From: VBDM01 sp963699535
GTDB lineage: Bacteria > Pseudomonadota > Gammaproteobacteria > Burkholderiales > SG8-39
Direction of reading: 5' to 3'
Assembly (NCBI GenBank): GCA_963699535.1
Contig: CAVOUJ010000016.1
Coordinates: forward strand, 103,335-167,334
DNA length: 64,000 bases
Shown: positions 8,618-16,608 of the stretch, piece after piece
How positions within the stretch are numbered: the stretch's first letter is position 1
Layout: each line of letters starts with the position of its first letter
Program-made: the position numbers and the translations under genes
Notes under the pieces: generated by a model
What the model saw: only the letters and a program-made list of their open reading frames with translations
What the model was told of the DNA's origin: nothing
Databases searched by the model: none

Positions 8618-9413
8618 TCACCCGGCCCCCCGAAGAGCCGCAGCCGCAGAACCGCGGGACCTCTCCTTCAAGTGCGGAAACTTCTCCGTGAGCAGTGACC
8701 CGAAATAGTACGTCGGCTTGAACGCACGGTGTGCGCAAATCGCCTCGTACCCAGCGCTGCACTCGTGGCAGCCCGGCCCACATGTGGGCCAGACCGAGGT
8801 CGGCCATGCGCACGAGCGCCGGCATGACCGCAACATCGGCGAGCGTGATGTCGCGTCCGAGCAGCCACGGACCGCCGCTCGCTTCGATGGCCTGGTCCAT
8901 GCGCACGTAGGTGCGCCTCATGCGTTCGAGGGCGGCGTTCATATCCTTCTCGGGAAACCCCTGGCGCCCCATCGCCAGCATGAATTCCTTGCGCAGGGGC
9001 TTCGATTCCGCGAACGCGGCGAACTCGTCCTCGCTCATCGCCTGGAAGCGGGGCAGGAACGCGAGGTTGAAAGTCGGCACGCGCACCGCGGCTGCGGGCA
9101 TCTCGTCGATGAAGCGCATGAGGGCGCGCATCGCCGCGCGCCTGACCGGGTCGCGCGGCGTGAAGTTCGCGCGGTCAGGTTCGATCTCGTCGAGGTACTC
9201 GATGATGACGGACGAGTCGATCACGATTGCCCCGTCGTGATCCAGCGTCGGCACGACGCCGTTGGGGTTGAGCGCGAGATAGGCGGGCTTGAGCTGATCG
9301 CCGGCAAGGAGGTCGAGCTTGATCTCCTCGAACGGGAGATCCTTCGCGTTCAGAACAAATCGTACGCGTTGGCTGCAGGTCGATTGCGGCGCGTTGTAGA
9401 GCCTGATGGACAC
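8618..9413 (-). CDS. Glutathione S-transferase family protein, one frameshift
   Basis: Begins at GTG 9411-9413, directly after the stop of the LPP20 gene. The N-terminal thioredoxin-fold domain (SIRLYNAPQSTCSQRVRFVL, NPNGVVPTLDHDG, IDSSVIIEYLDE) is a typical glutathione-binding region, with a Ser/Cys-rich first loop, and the helical domain follows (GPWLLGRDITLADVAVMP). An extra G in the GGG run at about 8750-8752 shifts the frame; corrected, the C-terminus reads HRAFKPTYYFGSLLTEKF and the protein is 264 residues. It may act in the same catabolic or detoxification route as the downstream dioxygenase (inference from operon position). Confidence 0.8.
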
Positions 9414-10421
9414 TCAGTTGCCTACTGCGAACCTGAGAATCGTCGGACGCAGCTCCTTCCTGAGAACAGCGTCCACCTCGTCGAGCGTGCGCCGCTGCGC
9501 CGTGGCCTTCTGGGCGCTGGAGGTCTTGATTTCCCAGCGCCTGTTGCCGCGCACCTTGCCGCTCGCCGCCTCCGCAAGGTGGACTTCCAGCGTTCCCCGC
9601 ATCCAGAACCAGCCCTGGATGAGTCCCAGATCGTCGAGCTGCAGCGAGCCCACGAGCACGTAGGGCGCGTCGCCGCCTGCGTCCGGCACGAACCCGGCGG
9701 AGGAGAGCGCAGCCGACAGCATCCGCTCCAGGCCTTCCTGGGAACCGGGGGCCGCCTGGGGCTTCATGTGCACGCGCTTGAGGAGCGTGTCGAGGTCCGC
9801 TGCGAGCTGGCCGCTGTTGAATTCGGGCTCCACGCCGCGTCCGGTGACGTCGACGACCTGAAGCGCCTTTTGCACGCCGTCGCGCCCGCGCTGCGCTTCG
9901 AGCGCGCGGCCCGCCGCCGCCACTTGCGCGAGCAGGTCCTGGGCCCCGCGCGCCTGCGCGACGTAGCCGCGCGTCGCCGCGTCGAGCCGATCGATCTCCT
10001 CGCGCAACCCCATCGCGGCCTGCAGGCGCGGCAGCGTCGCGAGCGCGTGTTGCGACTTGGTCGCCGGATCCTGCCAGGCCTCGGAAATCTGTATGCCGCG
10101 CACGATCTGGTCGGTGCGCGTCACGATGTTGCGCTTAACCTGCGATTCGGTCCTGGCTTGACCGCCGTCCGCAGTCGTGGAAGCGAACTGGGTCACGTCG
10201 CTCGTCTCGGCCGACACCGCCACCTCGAATACCTTCGCCAGGTCGGCGCGCGCGCGGTTGCGGGCATCCTCCAGGCCATCCGCCTGACCGCGTCCGATGA
10301 GAAAGCGGTTGTCGGGATACTTTTCGCTCCTGCCGGTCACCCAGTCGGGCGCGGCGGTCGGCGCGCTGGCGCAGCCGACCAGGGAAACACTCGCTACAAC
10401 GATCCATAGCCATCGCATCAT
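9414..10421 (-). CDS. LPP20 family lipoprotein
   Basis: 335 residues. A lipoprotein signal peptide ends in LVGC (Cys about 17). The N-terminal half (APDWVTGRSEKYPDNRFLIG with RARADLAKVFEVAVSAE) is the LPP20/FlgP-like fold found in many outer-membrane lipoproteins; the C-terminal half is less conserved. The ATG overlaps the stop of the COG3014 gene by 4 bp, indicating coupling. It is the last gene of a four-lipoprotein operon; LPP20-LpoB-COG3014 neighbourhoods occur in other proteobacteria and are thought to concern the envelope. Exact function unknown. Confidence 0.75.
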   Translation of the reverse strand: MMRWLWIVVASVSLVGCASAPTAAPDWVTGRSEKYPDNRFLIGRGQADGLEDARNRARADLAKVFEVAVSAETSDVTQFASTTADGGQARTESQVKRNIVTRTDQIVRGIQISEAWQDPATKSQHALATLPRLQAAMGLREEIDRLDAATRGYVAQARGAQDLLAQVAAAGRALEAQRGRDGVQKALQVVDVTGRGVEPEFNSGQLAADLDTLLKRVHMKPQAAPGSQEGLERMLSAALSSAGFVPDAGGDAPYVLVGSLQLDDLGLIQGWFWMRGTLEVHLAEAASGKVRGNRRWEIKTSSAQKATAQRRTLDEVDAVLRKELRPTILRFAVGN

Positions 10422-11743
10422 GGTCTGACCTCGATATTGGTGGGAACCCAGTGCCGCGACAAGTACGTCTTTTCACCCTTGGCAAGCACCACCTGAAAAT
10501 CGCTCGACTGCAGCAACCCTCCGCCGCTTCCGTACAACTCGACCCGCCCGCGGTAGTTTCCCGGCGGAAGCGAAATGCGCGCGAGGTGAATCTCGCCGGG
10601 CAGCGTAAACCAGCTTCGGGTGTCGGCGCGCTCGGTCGCCACGGCGGCAATATTGACCAGCAAGCCGGCCACCGCCTGGCCTGAGGAGCGGTTGTCGCCG
10701 GCGGCCGCTTTCGCCATGCTGTCCTTCGCTATCATACGCGCCATCGCGCGGGCGGTGATGGCAGGCATCCTGGCTTCCAGGCTCTTGATCGCGATCGCGT
10801 CGATGTTCGAGACGCGGGCGCTGGTCGCAGACTGTGACTCCACGATCACGCGGGCGTAGGCGAGCGGGTGCCCGCGGGAATGATAGCGCGGCAAAGCGAG
10901 CCTCAGCAGCCGCCCGGTGTTGGGGTTGACCACCGTCACCGAATTCTCGCGCTTGGCCGGGGCGAGCCCGGCGTGCACCGTCAGAATGATCTCGCCCTGT
11001 TCGGCGAGCGCCGCCACGCTCGGCGTGTCCTTGATTCCGAAAGATTTCCGGTACCGCTCGGCCTCCTCCGAGAGCCCCATGCGGTCGGCCAGGCGGATGA
11101 GGTCGTGCTTGAGCGTCTCGGGCACCGGGACGCCGAACCGGTCCACTTGCGCCTGGTACGCCTCGTAGGCCTTCCGGTAGGCGATCATCGCATCGCTCCA
11201 CTCGCGCTCGTCTTCATAGACGATACCCGTCAGATAACGCGTGAAGGCGTCTTCCGTGTACGGCCTGATCAGTGCACCCTGGGCGCCCTCGCGAAGGAGC
11301 AGGTCGGCCTGCAAGGCTTCGACGCGCGCCGCATCCAGCCGGCGCTGCTCCAGATAATTGAGCGCCAGATAGGCGTGAACCATCACCTGCTCGAAGTCCT
11401 CGCCGATGAAACTTCGAGCCGAATCGTTGACCGCGATCGAGAGCGCCTGCTCGCGCAGGCTGACGGCGCGCAGGTTGTCGATGAGGTTCTTGGCTTCTTC
11501 GAGCGCGCTCGTGCTCTGGCTGTAATCCCCGACCATCCTGAGCAGAATCCCCCTGTTCATGAGGTAGAGGACCTGGTCGGCACTCCCTGGCTTGTGCTTT
11601 TCGTACTCGGCCAGTGCGAGCTTGGGCTGCTGCTGGGCGAGACTGCGCTCCGTGGACTGAATCGTTTCGCTGAAGGTGGCGCACCCGGTCAGGGCGGCCA
11701 AGCACGCCGTCGCGGCCGCCACCGAAGCCCTCGTCGAGATCAC
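10418..11743 (-). CDS. COG3014 family lipoprotein with TPR-like repeats
   Basis: 441 residues. The signal peptide ends in the lipobox LTGC (Cys about 21). The first half is helical and TPR-like (LALAEYEKHKPGSADQVLYL, MVHAYLALNYLEQRRLDAAR, MIAYRKAYEAY), the second half is beta-rich (GEIILTVHAGLAPAKRE, FTLPGEIHLARISLPPGNY). This is the layout of the uncharacterised COG3014 family that co-occurs with LpoB and LPP20 proteins. Likely anchored in the outer membrane facing the periplasm. It is followed, with ATGA overlap, by an LPP20 gene and preceded after 106 bp by lpoB. Confidence 0.78.
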   Translation of the reverse strand: MISTRASVAAATACLAALTGCATFSETIQSTERSLAQQQPKLALAEYEKHKPGSADQVLYLMNRGILLRMVGDYSQSTSALEEAKNLIDNLRAVSLREQALSIAVNDSARSFIGEDFEQVMVHAYLALNYLEQRRLDAARVEALQADLLLREGAQGALIRPYTEDAFTRYLTGIVYEDEREWSDAMIAYRKAYEAYQAQVDRFGVPVPETLKHDLIRLADRMGLSEEAERYRKSFGIKDTPSVAALAEQGEIILTVHAGLAPAKRENSVTVVNPNTGRLLRLALPRYHSRGHPLAYARVIVESQSATSARVSNIDAIAIKSLEARMPAITARAMARMIAKDSMAKAAAGDNRSSGQAVAGLLVNIAAVATERADTRSWFTLPGEIHLARISLPPGNYRGRVELYGSGGGLLQSSDFQVVLAKGEKTYLSRHWVPTNIEVRP

Positions 11744-11849
11744 GCGCCCCCCCCAACTTCAAATAGGCCAGTCGGCAGCTTCGGTGGAGTCTGGAACCCG
11801 GGCGCGAGGCGGCCCCGCACCCGGTCTGCTTCGAGGGGGCAGGCGGGAT

Positions 11850-12449
11850 TTAGAACCGCAGCTTGCTGCGCGTCACCAGCTTCCTGATCTCCTTCTGGCC
11901 CACCCAGACCTTGCGGTTGTCGGCGAGGCTGATCAGGGTCATGTTGACCTGATAGAAGCGGACCTGCGTGCTGCCGGATGGATCGATGATGGTGTTGATC
12001 GTGCCCGTCAGCATGAAATCCGCCCCGAGTTCCTTGCCCATCGGACTGCGAGTGTCCTCGCGGGCGTTGATGTCCTGGTCCTTGCGCTCCTCGCGAATGT
12101 CCTTGCGCTCGGTCTTCGTCGCCACGAAATCCACTTTTCCGGAATTGATCAGGGCGCGTTCCAGATCCAGGGTAAAGGTGTTGACGTTGATATGCTCGTG
12201 GCTCAGGTTGCGCACCTCGCCGACGATGACCGCCGGTCTCCTCTTGCCTCCCCATTCCTGGAGCCAGGCGCGCGACAGCGAATCCCGGATCATTTCCTCG
12301 GATACGAGCCGCGAGTCGGTATCGTTCCACGCTCCGCTCAGGTCCTTGGCTTCGCTCGTGTCGAGGCGCTCGACCTGGGTCGAGCACGCCGCGGCCGCGG
12401 CGAGCGCAAGCAGGGCCAGGACGGCGCGCAGCAAGAATGCGTTGTTCAT
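11850..12449 (-). CDS. lpoB: Penicillin-binding protein activator LpoB family lipoprotein
   Basis: 199 residues with a lipoprotein signal ending in AAAC (Cys about 22). The mature part has the LpoB fold signatures: DLSGAWNDTDSRLVSEEMIRD, VGEVRNLSHEHINVNTF, GADFMLTGTINTI and a final NRKVWVGQKEIRK. In Escherichia coli LpoB spans the periplasm and stimulates the transglycosylase and transpeptidase of PBP1B. This version lacks a long Pro-rich linker, so it is the short form seen in many proteobacteria. The ATG overlaps the stop of the upstream LPP20 gene (ATGA). A role in cell-wall synthesis is inferred from family. Confidence 0.8.
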   Translation of the reverse strand: MNNAFLLRAVLALLALAAAAACSTQVERLDTSEAKDLSGAWNDTDSRLVSEEMIRDSLSRAWLQEWGGKRRPAVIVGEVRNLSHEHINVNTFTLDLERALINSGKVDFVATKTERKDIREERKDQDINAREDTRSPMGKELGADFMLTGTINTIIDPSGSTQVRFYQVNMTLISLADNRKVWVGQKEIRKLVTRSKLRF

Positions 12450-13033
12450 TTCTTGCTCCCCTGGCCCGAGACCTTGTCGAAAATGTTCTCGGCGTTGCGC
12501 TCAATGTAGCGGCGCAGGTCCTCGTTCATCTCCTTGGCGCCCTGCGTCGTCGCCTTCACCTGCTTCAGGTCGAGCTCCGAGATCGAATAGACCATGCTGG
12601 TCTTCGCGTCCTTCCAGCGGCCGATGATCTTCGATCCGGCGAGATTCTGCTTGGTGACGGCCTTGATCTGCCGCGATACGGCCTGCTCGGCGCTCGCGTC
12701 TTTGCCGGTACCGGTCGACGCCACGTAATCGTTGCCGACGACGTCCATGAAGGTGGAGAGAATTCGCGCCACCTCGGCGCGCGCGCGGTCGTCGGCCGTC
12801 GAGCGCTGCAGCGACTCGTCCCCCATCGCCGGAGAAGAGCCCACGCCATGGAAAAGCCTGCCGTCCTTGTCGTTGAGCACCGTCGTGCCTTTGTTGACCC
12901 AGTCCGGGGCGCCCGCTATGCCGAGGTCGCTTTCGACGATCGTCTTTCCGCCGCCGCAGGCGGCGAGCATGAGCAAGAGGGCGATACCCGCAAGAGTCTT
13001 GCACTGCCTGAGTTCCGGAGTCGTGATCTTCAT
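12446..13033 (-). CDS. LPP20 family lipoprotein
   Basis: 195 residues from ATG 13031-13033, preceded by AGGAG. The lipobox is LAAC (Cys about 26), then GAPDWVNKGTTVLNDKDGRL and a conserved RARAEVARILSTFM helix, both typical of LPP20 lipoproteins; the C-terminus (YIERNAENIFDKV) also fits. An upstream in-frame ATG would add 19 charged residues before the signal peptide and is less likely. It is the first gene of the lipoprotein operon and overlaps lpoB by 4 bp. Confidence 0.78.
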   Translation of the reverse strand: MKITTPELRQCKTLAGIALLLMLAACGGGKTIVESDLGIAGAPDWVNKGTTVLNDKDGRLFHGVGSSPAMGDESLQRSTADDRARAEVARILSTFMDVVGNDYVASTGTGKDASAEQAVSRQIKAVTKQNLAGSKIIGRWKDAKTSMVYSISELDLKQVKATTQGAKEMNEDLRRYIERNAENIFDKVSGQGSKK

Positions 13034-13110
13034 GGTCGCTCTCCTATGCGAAGGACCACGGGAATTACCGTGTGTTGTCGATGCAATCATACGCCAGCCG
13101 GGTGAGCCTT

Positions 13111-13133
13111 AAAAGGCGCTGGCGCCTCGCGCC
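13111..13133 (-). terminator. Possible intrinsic terminator after the beta-barrel gene
   Basis: On the minus strand GGCGC and GCGCC arms (13129-13133, 13115-13119) can pair and are followed by TTTT. It lies 70 bp past the stop of the beta-barrel gene and before the first lipoprotein gene. The arms also contain an internal GGCGCC palindrome. The T-run is short, so this is a moderate call. Confidence 0.4.
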
Positions 13134-13202
13134 AAGTCACTTTAACGCGCTCGCCGGGACTTTGTTGACGCGCCGGGAGGCCCGGGACGGTGTTGCTTCC
13201 GA

Positions 13203-15248
13203 TCAGAAATCCCAGCGGTATCCGAGCGAGAAATAGGTGCGGCGGGTCTTGTCTTCGGCTATGGGGCTGTGGTTGCTCGAGTTCTCGATGCCGCCCTCGA
13301 TCTCGAGCGTTACGCTTCTCCCCAGGCGGTAGCCGAGGCGCAGATTGGGGGAAAGGCGCTGCAGGTCCGAGCCGTTTTCGTTGCTCTGCCGGTACCAGAA
13401 CAGGGAGGCATCCAGCGTCCAGTCCTCGTCGAGAGGCGCGCGGCTCGCGAGCCGCCCGCTGAAGCCGCGATAGTCTGGCGAGGTCACCCCGCTCAGCGAA
13501 AGGACGTTGACGTCGCGAGTCGCGAGCAATCCGGTACCGATCACCTGGCCGGTAAGGGTGTGGACCCAACCCGAGCCTGGAGTGCCCGGGGCGTTGTTGG
13601 TCCCATCGGTGTGGGAGATGCGTGAAACGCTGTAGTTCGCGCCAAGCTGCCACATGCGGCTTAGCGGATGCGTAAACCCCGCCGAGGCGAACGCCGTTTG
13701 CGCGGTGAGGGCCCGCGCGCGCTGGCGCAGCTCTTCCTCGCTGTAGGTCTGGAGCAGCGTGCGGACCGAGGTCGTGCCTTCGCCGATCGTCGCCGTGGTC
13801 GTCTGAAGCGCCGGCGCCATGCGGTAATCGGCCGCGAAGTTGTACACGGTTTTCCAGGGAGCGACCCAGTTGCCCTGCACGGTGGCGATGTTGACGTGTT
13901 GAAAGACGGTGTCGTAGTCGAGCAGGGACGTCAAGGCCCCCTCGGGCGCGAAGTAACGCAGCTCGAGTCCGCCGACCTGGCGGTCGACGATGCCGTCGAC
14001 GTCCTGCCGCAGAAAATAGGCGCTCCCGGTCAAGCGCTCGCTGAACAAGCCGATGTCGGTGCCCACCCCCACGAAGCGGCGCTGCGAATCGATACTGAAG
14101 CCCGGATTGACCGGCTCGCCGCCGGCCACGTTGACGCGGACCCTGGGAGCGAGTCCGTAGCCAAGCATAGCGCCGTCGAAAATCCCGAGCATGCCGCCCG
14201 AATTCCCCGGTTGCCGCCCCAGCCGCGCCGAGAAATCCGCAGGTTTGTATTTGTAATCGTAGTAGGCGGCGTTCAGGCGGTTGAGGTCCTTTGTTCGATC
14301 GAGGAAGTTCAGCGTGTCCGTGTCGCGGATGACGATGCGGTTGTCGTGCGTGTCGTTCAGATAGCGGGCGCTCAGGTCGACGCCGGTGATGAGCGCCGAC
14401 TGGTCCGTCAGGGACAGCGTGCTCTGGTTGAGCGTGTTGGCGATTGTCGCCTGAGAGTCGATCTTGCTGTTGCCGCGGTAATAGAACTGCGAAAGGCTGC
14501 CGACGACCAGCGACCGCCATCCCGAGCCCGCCTCCACGGGCGCGCGAAGCGGCGCCGAAGACGAGACAGGGCGGAGATTCGCGAGCCGCTGCCGAACCCG
14601 CGTCGAATCCTCGCCTTCCGGATAACGCCTGAGGTAGTTCTCGTACTCGAGCCTCGCGCGGGCGACATCGCCGCGGCGTTCGTAGGAAAGAGCCAGAAAT
14701 TCCTGGCCGTCGCGGCTCAAGGGGTTCTCGGGCAGCGCGACCAGTTGCGCAAACGCCCGTGCCGCGGCCGCGTAGTCCTCCCGGCCGATCGCAGCGCGGC
14801 CCTGGGCCATGAGGGCGTCGGCGCTTCCGGCCGGTGCGGGGGCGGCGGGGGCCGGAGGCGGAGGGGGCGGCACGGCAGCCGCCGCGCCCGGCTTCTGCAG
14901 CGCCCGCAGGACATTGTCGCGTTCCCGCGGCGAGACCGAAATCACTCGCGCATCGGCGTAGCTCTTGACGAGTTCGCGTCTCGCCTCGTCCGCCTCGCTG
15001 CGCGTGTCGAAAAAGCCGAGGCACAACTGATAGGTAATCGATTGGCCCGATCTCAGAGCTCGCCAGTAGAGCTGGTTGCCGCGCAAAGCAGCCGGCAGGG
15101 GAGCGGGAAGCTGCTGCGTGGTGGTCGCCGCCGTTCCGAGCACGACCACGAAGAGTTCGCGTGCGCCCGAGGTCTGTGATCGCGCTGCAAAAGGAGCAAG
15201 CGCCAGCACAAGCGCGACAAGCAGCGGCAGGAGACCGCGCGGAATCAT
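13203..15248 (-). CDS. SPOR-like/TPR/outer-membrane beta-barrel protein
   Basis: 681 residues from ATG 15246-15248; further in-frame sequence upstream overlaps the next gene's end. A Sec signal peptide (LLPLLVALVLALAPFAARS) is followed by a SPOR-like domain (residues about 30-110: LCLGFFDTRSEADEARREL, YADARVISVS), a Pro/Ala linker, a TPR-like region (about 140-210: ALMAQGRAAIGREDYAAAAR) and about 430 residues of alternating aromatic beta-strands ending in YRWDF, the terminal Phe signature of outer-membrane barrels. Few cysteines and no haem sites. It is the last gene of a minus-strand cluster with two multihaem cytochromes, so it may be their outer-membrane conduit (inference). I do not recognise a characterised family with this exact architecture. 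Confidence 0.72.
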   Translation of the reverse strand: MIPRGLLPLLVALVLALAPFAARSQTSGARELFVVVLGTAATTTQQLPAPLPAALRGNQLYWRALRSGQSITYQLCLGFFDTRSEADEARRELVKSYADARVISVSPRERDNVLRALQKPGAAAAVPPPPPPAPAAPAPAGSADALMAQGRAAIGREDYAAAARAFAQLVALPENPLSRDGQEFLALSYERRGDVARARLEYENYLRRYPEGEDSTRVRQRLANLRPVSSSAPLRAPVEAGSGWRSLVVGSLSQFYYRGNSKIDSQATIANTLNQSTLSLTDQSALITGVDLSARYLNDTHDNRIVIRDTDTLNFLDRTKDLNRLNAAYYDYKYKPADFSARLGRQPGNSGGMLGIFDGAMLGYGLAPRVRVNVAGGEPVNPGFSIDSQRRFVGVGTDIGLFSERLTGSAYFLRQDVDGIVDRQVGGLELRYFAPEGALTSLLDYDTVFQHVNIATVQGNWVAPWKTVYNFAADYRMAPALQTTTATIGEGTTSVRTLLQTYSEEELRQRARALTAQTAFASAGFTHPLSRMWQLGANYSVSRISHTDGTNNAPGTPGSGWVHTLTGQVIGTGLLATRDVNVLSLSGVTSPDYRGFSGRLASRAPLDEDWTLDASLFWYRQSNENGSDLQRLSPNLRLGYRLGRSVTLEIEGGIENSSNHSPIAEDKTRRTYFSLGYRWDF

Positions 15249-15274
15249 GTCGAGGCCCTGATGCGTCGTCCGCG

Positions 15275-15745
15275 TCAGGGCTTTTCCCTGGCTGCCGGGG
15301 AATCCCCCTCCCCTGCGGATTCGAAGTCGAGCAGCAGGCTGCGGCGATCCTCTCCGAGGCGCACCCGCGCGCGTGTTGCGCGCTCGAGCTGGATTGTCAT
15401 GCATACGGGGTTGGGCGCCGGGTCGCATCGCGGATCCAGCGACACCCTCACCGTGAAACGCGGGACAAACACGTTCTCCGGCGAGCGCTTCACTTCGTCG
15501 GGAAACGGCCCGTCGCCGAAATTCTCCGGCGCGAACGCCTGCAGCTGCACGTAGACGATCCGGCCCTGCTCCGAGGAGTAGTAGCGGAGGAGGTGCACGG
15601 GGCTGGTGAGGCGCAGCCGGACCCTCGCCGCAGAATCGTGCTGCTCGATCGCGATATCGTCGATCACCGCCGCAAGCGCCGGCGGCGCGTGCAGCGATGC
15701 GGCGACAGGAACCAAGGCGAGGACAGGTCCGAGGAAGCGATTCAT
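15275..15745 (-). CDS. Periplasmic AMIN-like domain protein
   Basis: 156 residues with a cleavable signal peptide (cleavage near ALA-A, residue 25). The mature protein begins IDDIAIEQHDSAARVRLRL and contains RIVYVQLQAF and TIQLERATRARVRL, the beta-strand pattern of AMIN domains, which bind envelope or secretion components in other proteins. No CXXCH motif. It sits 26 bp upstream of the barrel gene and 18 bp downstream of the 9-haem cytochrome gene, all in one direction, so it is probably a periplasmic or outer-membrane-associated accessory of that system. Similarity to AMIN is judged by eye. Confidence 0.6.
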   Translation of the reverse strand: MNRFLGPVLALVPVAASLHAPPALAAVIDDIAIEQHDSAARVRLRLTSPVHLLRYYSSEQGRIVYVQLQAFAPENFGDGPFPDEVKRSPENVFVPRFTVRVSLDPRCDPAPNPVCMTIQLERATRARVRLGEDRRSLLLDFESAGEGDSPAAREKP

Positions 15746-15763
15746 TTCCCTGGCTCCGGCGGC

Positions 15764-16595
15764 CTACCAGCTCCGGTAGGCAGAGCCCTGATTGCCCAGC
15801 GGCCGGTGGCAGCCGGACTGGGAACAGTCGGTGACCCCGGTGCTCTCTGGTGCGTCAGCGACTTCTTCTGCATGTTTCCGAGGTAGCTCGTGCCGCTCAG
15901 GTGGCAGCCTTTGCACCAGCCGGCGCCGTTGCCCTGGACTGCCGTTGTGATTCATCGTCTGCGGCCGTAAAAGTGGTCGTGCTCGTGTGGCAGGCATCGC
16001 AGCCCATGCTTGCGCCCCCCAGCAGGTTGATCTTGTAGGGAATATGGTTGGAGGGCGCGGCAAGACCCGGCCCGCCGGGCCTGTGGCAGTTTTCGCAGCT
16101 CCCTGGAACGACGCCGGCGTGATTGAACCCCGCCGCCGGCAGCCACGCGATGGTGCGGTGGCACGTGTCGCAGGAGCTTGTCGTCTGGACGTGGTTGGCC
16201 GGTTTCCCGGTGGCGGTCGAGCCGTTGTGGCACGTGAAGCACGTACCCGGCGTGACCGAAACGTGCGAATAGCGCGCCCCCGACCAGGTGGCCGTCGAGC
16301 GATGGCAGTTGTCGCAGGAGTCGTTCGTCTGGATGTGTGTCGGGGACTTGAAGGTCGTCGCGACGCGGCTGCCGGGCCGGTGGCAATAGTCGCAGCGGGT
16401 CGGCGTGCCCGCCATCTGGCCGCCGACGTGGCAGGTCTCACAGGGCGTGATCGCGTGCACCCCGGTGAGGGGAAACATCGTGCGCAGGTGGTCGAAATTC
16501 GAGCGGCCCTGCGCGCCGGCAGGACCCGCAGAGGCCATCGCCAAGGCAGCGAAGAGCACGGAAAGTGCGAAGCGAACACTGCGGAAGCCATTCAT
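15764..16595 (-). CDS. Multihaem cytochrome c (8 CXXCH plus one CX4CH), two frameshifts
   Basis: The start ATG 16593-16595 has a perfect AGGAGG six bases upstream. After a Sec signal peptide (cleavage near GAQG) come CETCH, CDYCH, CDNCH, CFTCH, CDTCH, CENCH, CDACH and CKGCH, and finally CSQSGCH, a CX4CH variant. The frame breaks near 15949-15953 and 15843-15848; one missing base at each restores 277 residues ending in GNQGSAYRSW. Spaced motifs with H-V/H-A residues between them suggest bis-His haems. It follows the 21-haem cytochrome gene by 13 bp, so the two should be cotranscribed and both periplasmic. Electron-transfer role inferred. Confidence 0.82.
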
Positions 16596-16608
16596 GTCGT
16601 GCCTCCTT

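Noticed and set aside
8718..10409. 563-codon plus-strand ORF
   Set aside because: Antisense to GST and LPP20 genes; His/Arg-rich with no recognisable domain.
13087..15024. 645-codon minus-strand ORF overlapping the barrel gene
   Set aside because: Wrong frame of the SPOR-TPR-barrel gene; the other frame has a signal peptide, SPOR-like, TPR and barrel features.
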